From positions 1-8,723 of the forward strand of contig CATYZK010000049.1 in assembly GCA_958415665.1 (NCBI GenBank): DNA of 8,723 bases, given 5' to 3'. Source of the stretch: an uncultured Collinsella sp. Lineage in GTDB: Bacteria > Actinomycetota > Coriobacteriia > Coriobacteriales > Coriobacteriaceae. Every line of letters begins with the position of its first letter. The stretch's first letter is position 1. The notes beneath the pieces were generated by a model. That model was not told where the DNA came from and ran no database searches. It worked only from the letters and a program-made list of their open reading frames with translations. Shown here piece by piece: positions 1 to 6,000 of this stretch. A program made the translations under genes and the position numbers.

Positions 1-3000
1 GGGTTCGCCTCCCCCTCGAAGCGTTCAGCATCGTCGACCTTCACCTTGAGCTTTGCCGGAGCAATCTCGAACTCGCAGGCGGCGGCACCGGCATAGCCAT
101 GGGCTCGCAGCGTTGCCACGGCGCGGTACGTGCCGGCATCAGTCGGAGCCTCGGTAGATGAATACTGCGTGCTTCCAGTCCCGTAGTACCTAACCTTGAG
201 ATCGCCCTTGCAGACCTTAGGAGCCCCGATAACTTCGGGTGCCTGCGGCGCGCCACTGTAGGTAAAGTCGCTATCCGCAAACGCGAGCTTCACACGCTTT
301 GCCTGAACAACGAGCGCAAAGCGGGCGGTCACAGTCTCGCCCCTCGCGTCCGTACACGTGACATCAAAGGTAGAAACGCCCGTCTTGGACGGGGTGCCCG
401 AGAGCGTCAGACCACCCGACGTACGGGAAAGCTTGAGTCCACCGGGGAGCTTTGCCTCGTCCCACGCGTACTCGTACGGAGCTTTGCCGCCCGCGGCCCC
501 GGCAATCGTGGCACGATATGTATCATGCGCACTCGCCGCCGGCAGCACGTCGCCGTTGAACACGAGGGTATCCCAGGGCACGACGGAAACCGCAGCTCGG
601 TCGCTATCTGTCTGCTTCTCGGTACCAAGGTAACGCTGCGTGATGCGGCAGAAGTACTCGCCTGCCCGCTCGCCATCAAGGTCCGAGAGCGGCAGCATCT
701 CTCCCGTCTCGCCCTCGAGCGCAACGGCCTTGCCATTCACCATGCGGAACCACTGGTACGAAAGCTCAATCTCTGCGGCAGAGCCCGTGGACGCGGCGGC
801 ATGCTCAAGGACATTCTCCCCCGCCTCGGCAGCAACCGAGAGCACGGTGGACTCGCCCCCATGGACGCTCACGTCCTGCGGCTGCGCGACCACACGCGGA
901 GCGTCCGCCTTCGCGAACTCAAACGTAACCTTCTGCGACGCGGTGATATCGCTCAGCGTGACCTCGTACGCCCCGCCCTTGTAATCAGAAATGTCGAGGT
1001 CGACGGCCTCGTCCGAGCCGACCTCAGAAACCGTCACGCGCTCGAGATAGCAACCCTCGTCAGGCGTCGCCGAAAGGGTCGCATCCCCGCCTTCAACAAC
1101 CGTAACCGAAGCATTGTCGACCGAACCGTTAACCGCCTTCGCCGTCACCTTGTAGCGCTCGGGCTTCTTCTTGACCGTCAGCGTTCCGGGATCGACCGCG
1201 ACATCGAAGTTCGGGTCGGCGACCGCCGCGTCGATCCGGTACTCACCCGCCGGCGATTTCTTATTCGCCGAGCAGAAGTATGTAACCTTTATGTCCGAGG
1301 TATCGCAACGACTCACCAGGCTGGAGGTAAACTCGGGATTCGCCTGGCCCTCAAAGCGCTCGGCATCGTCGACCTTCACCAGCAGCTGAGCCGGCGCAAC
1401 AGTAACCTCAAGCTCAACGTCCTCGGCAGCAAGATAGTTTCGAGACGCCTTGGCATGGGCGACAACACGCGCCGTACCGGCGGCCTTCACCGTCGCACAA
1501 CGTCCCTTAATCGAAATCGGGCTTGCGCTGTCGTCCGCGGAGTCAACGAGCTCAAAGCTCACGGGCGTCTGGGCAGTGTTATCGAACACAATGGGGTCGC
1601 CACCGTACACGCCCGAATAGCTCGTCGTGCCCGTAATGACCTGGCTGGCCTTTGCAATCGAGAACTCGGCGTTCTTTTTACCCTGATAGTTAGGGTCAGT
1701 CACCTTAACCGTAACGCGGTAGTTGCCACTGTCGCACGGCTCCAGCGCCGTGGGGCCATAGGAGGTTCCATCGACACCGCGATACGTAACGGAATAGGCG
1801 GACGCATCAAGGCCGACAACCGCAACCGTCGCACCGTGTCGTGCGCCATCGTATGTCACGTCGGACGTCTCAATCGAAATATCGGCAGGAGCCTTCTCGA
1901 TGACAAAGTCGCAGCTCGCGTTGCCCACATATCCGTTGGCGTCGAGCGACGCCACCGAACGATACGTACCGGCGTCCACCGGCGCCTTATCAGACGAGTA
2001 ATGTGTATCGCCCGTGCCCACATACGTTACCGCGACATTGCCCTCGCAGCCCTCAGGCACGCCCGAAAGCTCAGGAGCCTGCGCCGTCGCGTTGTAGACA
2101 AAGCTCTGGCCTTCAAACGCAAGCGGGGCTTCCTTCGCCTTCACGACCAGCGCGAAGTTTGCAACACGCTTGTTGCCCAGGTCATCAGTGCACCTAATCT
2201 CGAAGCGGCACACGCCCGTAACCGAAGGCACGCCCGAGAGCACCAAGGCACCCGTTCCGTCATCGCCCAGCGTCAGCTGCATGCCCTCGGGAACCTCAAC
2301 CTCATCCAAGTTGTACGCATACGGCGCCTTGCCGCCCCTGGCACCAGCAATCACGACACGGTAGTCATCGTGCGCGGTCGCCGCCGGTAGCACGCGCCCG
2401 TTGAACACGAGAGCCTCGCGAAGCACGATGGACACCGTAGCATGCTCGGTATCCGTCTTTGTCACCGTGCCCAGGTAGCTCTGCGTAATGCGGCAGAAAT
2501 ACTCGCCCTCGCTGTCGCTGTCGAGCTGGGCAATCGAGAGGGTCTCCCCGGTCTCGCCCTTCAGCTTCACATTGCCGTCGGCAGACACGCGATACCACTG
2601 GTAGCTCAGCTTAACGTCGGCGGCAGAACCCGAAGATACGGCGGCATGAACGCGAACATTACGCCCCGCCTCGGCAGTAACAGAAAGCTCAACCGGATCG
2701 CCCTCGTAAGCACTCGCATCCTGCGGCTGAGCGAGCACCTCCGGAGCCGCAGCCTTCGCGAATTCAAACGTGACCTGCTGTGGAGCACTCACGCCGCTCA
2801 GTGTGACCTCGTACGCCCCGCCCTGGTAGTCGGAAATATCCAGGTCATAGGCATTACCGGCCAAACCGTCCTCGCCAGCCTCTTCGGCAACGGTCGCGCG
2901 CGTCAGGTAGCAGCCCTCATCGGGCGTCGCCGAAAGCGTCACCTTGCCATCCGTAGCGACCGAAGCGGTCTCTGGATCAACCGATCCGTTGACCGCTCGG

Positions 3001-6000
3001 GCCGCCACCTTGTACTTGCGCGCCTCCGCAAAGCGTGCCTCGACGGTCATGTTGTCCTCGGGGACAAACGTCCAAACTGCATCCGTGCTCAGCGGCTCAT
3101 CGCCCAACGACCCGTCATCGTTGCGCGCATACCACCCATCGAACACGTAGCCCGCATCGGGAACGGCAGTCAGCGTTGTCGACTCACCGTTCTCGACCTC
3201 ATTGGTCACGGCATAGCCCAGCGATTCGTCCTCGGAGGAACCCTCGACGTGTCCGCCTTCTCGTGGATCCACCGCCGTGACCGTCATCGACGCCCGCTCA
3301 TAAACGGCCGTAAAGGTACGGTTGCCAAACACCACGCGGTTGATTACCGGCGTGGCCCCCACGGGAAGGCCGTTCTCGTCAACCCAGTATTTAAACTTCC
3401 AGCCCTTATGCGGCACGGTAAACATAATCGCCGCGGAGTGGTAGGAGCCGCCGGTGCCGAGCGCAACCATGCTAAAGCCCGCGTCCTTGGGATACGTAGC
3501 GACCTGAACATCGCAGCCCGTCTCATAGAACACAGCCGTGAGCTGCCTATTCTCCTTTGCGGTGCCGATATAGAACGCGCTGTAGCTCACCGTGACGCCC
3601 GCATCGTCGACCCAGTGCGAGAAGTGGTACTTCTTCCACGGAATCGCGATCGCCATAAACATGTCGCCCCTGTCGTACGACCTGCTACCAGCAGGAATGC
3701 CGTCGACCAGAAGGGCCGTACCGCGGAATATGGACGAGCCCGTGACGGTAATGGTCACCTGTCCATCGGATTCGAACTGCGCGTAGTACGTCATATCCTG
3801 CGTGGCGGTCACATCGAAGGTCGTCGCGGTCTCGACAATCGAGATACCCTCCTTATCGGTGCTCCAGCCCACAAAGCGATAGCCCATGCCGGCAACAGCG
3901 GTCAGTTCCACCTGATCGCCTACGGCAAAGCTACCGCTGCCCGTAACACGGCAGCCCCTGCTCGAGGCCTTGTCCTTTACCACGACCTCGCCCAAAACGG
4001 TCACCTCGTACGGATCGGCAAACACGGCCTGGAGCTCCAGTGTTTCGTCCTCGAGCCCCTCGACCATATCCTTGTCGAGCTTAACCCAGCAATGGGCGTC
4101 ACAACTCAGCAGCGACTTATTGCCCTCGGTGTCCAGAACATACCAACCGACAAAACGCTTGGTCCCCATGGGCGTAGCGTTGAGTTCGACCGTATCACCG
4201 AACTGATAGGAGCCCTCGCCGCTCAGGGTGCCCACGCCATCGTCACTCGCACTCAAAACGACCTGATAGGACTTAGGCTTAAAGGTCGCCGTATAGGTGA
4301 CATCACCCGTGACCTTAACGGTATAGTCGGCGTTCTCGCTGATCGTCTCGCCCTTGTCGTCCATCCAACCCGCAAACGAATACCCGGTGTTGGCGATCGC
4401 ACGAAGCGTTGCACGGTCGCCGGCCTCATAGCCGCCAAAGCCGCTCACGGCTCCACCCTCGGCAGGCGAGGCAACCGTGCTCACGACATACGAACCCGAC
4501 GCAAAGACGGCGTAGAGCGACGTGTCCTCGCGCACAGTAAATCGATAGGTTTTCTTGGAGCTCACGCATGTGCCGTTACGGAACCAGCCCACAAAAGCCG
4601 TATCCTCGGCGGCGACCGCACGCACCGTAGCGACCCGCCCGGCGGCATACGTCCCCGCGCCCTTGACCGTACCCATACTCTCTTCGCACGATACATCCAC
4701 CGTATATTGCTTTGCCGAGAACACGGCCTGGAGCGTCGTGTCAGACGTCGGCACCACGTGATAGGTGCTGTCACGGCTTACCACGGCGCCCGAGGCATCG
4801 GCCCAATACTCAAACGCATAGCCCGAAAGCGCGTGAGCCATCAGCGTGGCGGTATGCCCCGCCTCGACGGTACCCGTACCCTCGACCCGGCCGGCGGCAC
4901 TCGATTCGACCAGCGAACCGGTGCCGGAATCGACTACCGTCGTAGCGTCGACTTCATAGCTTTTTGCCATAAAGCGAGCGACGTGCACATGGCTGCGCTC
5001 CTGGTGGCAGGTGAACTCCGCATCGGCAGACTCAAACGTGCCGTCGGCCGTATACCAACCAGTAAAGACGTAACCGGGATTGGGCGTCGCCTTAAGGGCA
5101 ACCTCCGCACCGCGGTCTGCAAGGATGCGGCTCGCCTTGACGGTGCCACCCTCTGCAGGATCGGCGAGGGGCACGCAGACGGTATCGATGGGCACAAAGG
5201 CCGCAGTAATAACACAGCGCCCGGTTTTACCGCGAGCTTTGGCAACCAACGAGGTCTCGTGCTTAAGGCTCTTCAGGCGCCCGTTGACATACCAGCCCCG
5301 GAACAAAAAGCCTGGATGGGCCTTGGCCGTCAGATGAAGGGTCTCCCCCAGCTTGAATTTGTCGGTCGTGGGCTTCACCACAGTCCCGTTGCACGTCACG
5401 GTACCGCCAAGCCACGAATCAGCCGTGACCATGACCTCGGGCTTTGAGTCGGCAAAGATAGCGGTATAGGTATCGCTCTTGGTAACCTTAACGACCAGCT
5501 CGGCGGTGTCGTACTCCTTACCGGAGTCATCCTTCCAATGGTCAAAGCGGTAGCCATCGTTGGCCTTTGCCTTGAGCATCACTGTGTCGCCGTATCCGCA
5601 GGTAACCGAAGATGCCCCGGGGTGCCCCTCGATCTCCACCGTGCCGCGCTCAACGAAGGTCTTTTTTGCCTTCGCCGTCACGGTGTAGGTATTCTCCTTA
5701 AACACCGCACGCACCGTGCATTCCGCGTCCTCGGGATAGAACTCGAGGTAGCTGGGATCGGTACCCAGCAGCAGGTCCGTCTTGGCGTCATACCAGCCCT
5801 TAAAAGTAAATTGTTTGCTCGCCTCGGCCGTGAGCTCAATGCTCAGCGTGGCAGGCTCGCCCTTAATGCAGTAGCCCTCGCCATGCACCAAGTATTTACC
5901 CGCCATGGCCGCGGCCGGTTCAACGACCACGTCCACCTTGCAGGCACGCGTAAACTTCGCTTGGATCACGCAGTCGGTAATGGGCTCAAAGGTATAGGAG

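Larger units (their letters stand above)
1..1154 (-). repeat. Mixed-domain module, copy 2 (cut by window edge)
   Basis: Residues 2524-2907 repeat the module of copy 1 in the same order: divergent beta repeat (1154-900), Ig-like (899-576), putative-Ig (575-291), MBG (290-57), and then directly the start of the MBG_2-like domain (56-1). The sequence leaves the window in the middle of KVDDAERFEGEANP, so the copy continues left and further copies are possible. The join EIAPAKLKVKVDD corresponds to TVAPAQLLVKVDD of copy 1, so the two-domain difference is precise at the APA boundary. Confidence 0.87.
1155..3014 (-). repeat. Mixed-domain module, copy 1 (620 residues, seven domains)
   Basis: Residues 1904-2523 form the first copy of a long direct repeat. 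Domain order is divergent beta repeat, Ig-like, putative-Ig, MBG, second MBG, Ig-like beta domain, MBG_2-like. Copy 2 starts at 1154 with the same opening (YKV.A.AVNGSVD) and the same order. Shared landmarks include TLSATPDEGCYL, DLDISDY.GGAYEVTLS, SYQW.R, GEYFCRITQ.YLGT, LVFNG.VLPAA.AHD, DAGTYR and KVDDAERFEG.ANP. By eye the copies agree at roughly half to two thirds of residues in the shared domains, so this is an old duplication. Copy 1 has about 165 residues (1889-1395) missing from copy 2. Confidence 0.88.

Noticed and set aside
525..2390. A 621-codon open frame on the + strand.
   Set aside because: It has the same antisense register and ends at a rare CTA Leu codon of the sense gene (2390-2388). 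The protein has no recognisable domain, and the sense strand encodes clear Ig-like, He_PIG and MBG domains.
2442..5447. A 1001-codon open frame on the + strand.
   Set aside because: It is in exact codon register with the minus-strand gene, so its stops arise only where the real gene uses TTA, CTA or TCA. The real gene almost never uses these, and this frame ends at 5447 on a TCA Ser codon of the sense strand. Its translation is Arg/His-rich with no recognisable domain.
5661..5667. A AAA AAG heptamer in the zero frame of the sense gene (GCA AAA AAG), a classical -1 frameshift slippery site.
   Set aside because: Slipping leads to TGA within four codons, I see no clear downstream stem-loop, and a truncated stalk has no evident use. 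It is probably chance in a Lys-rich linker (TAKAKKTF).
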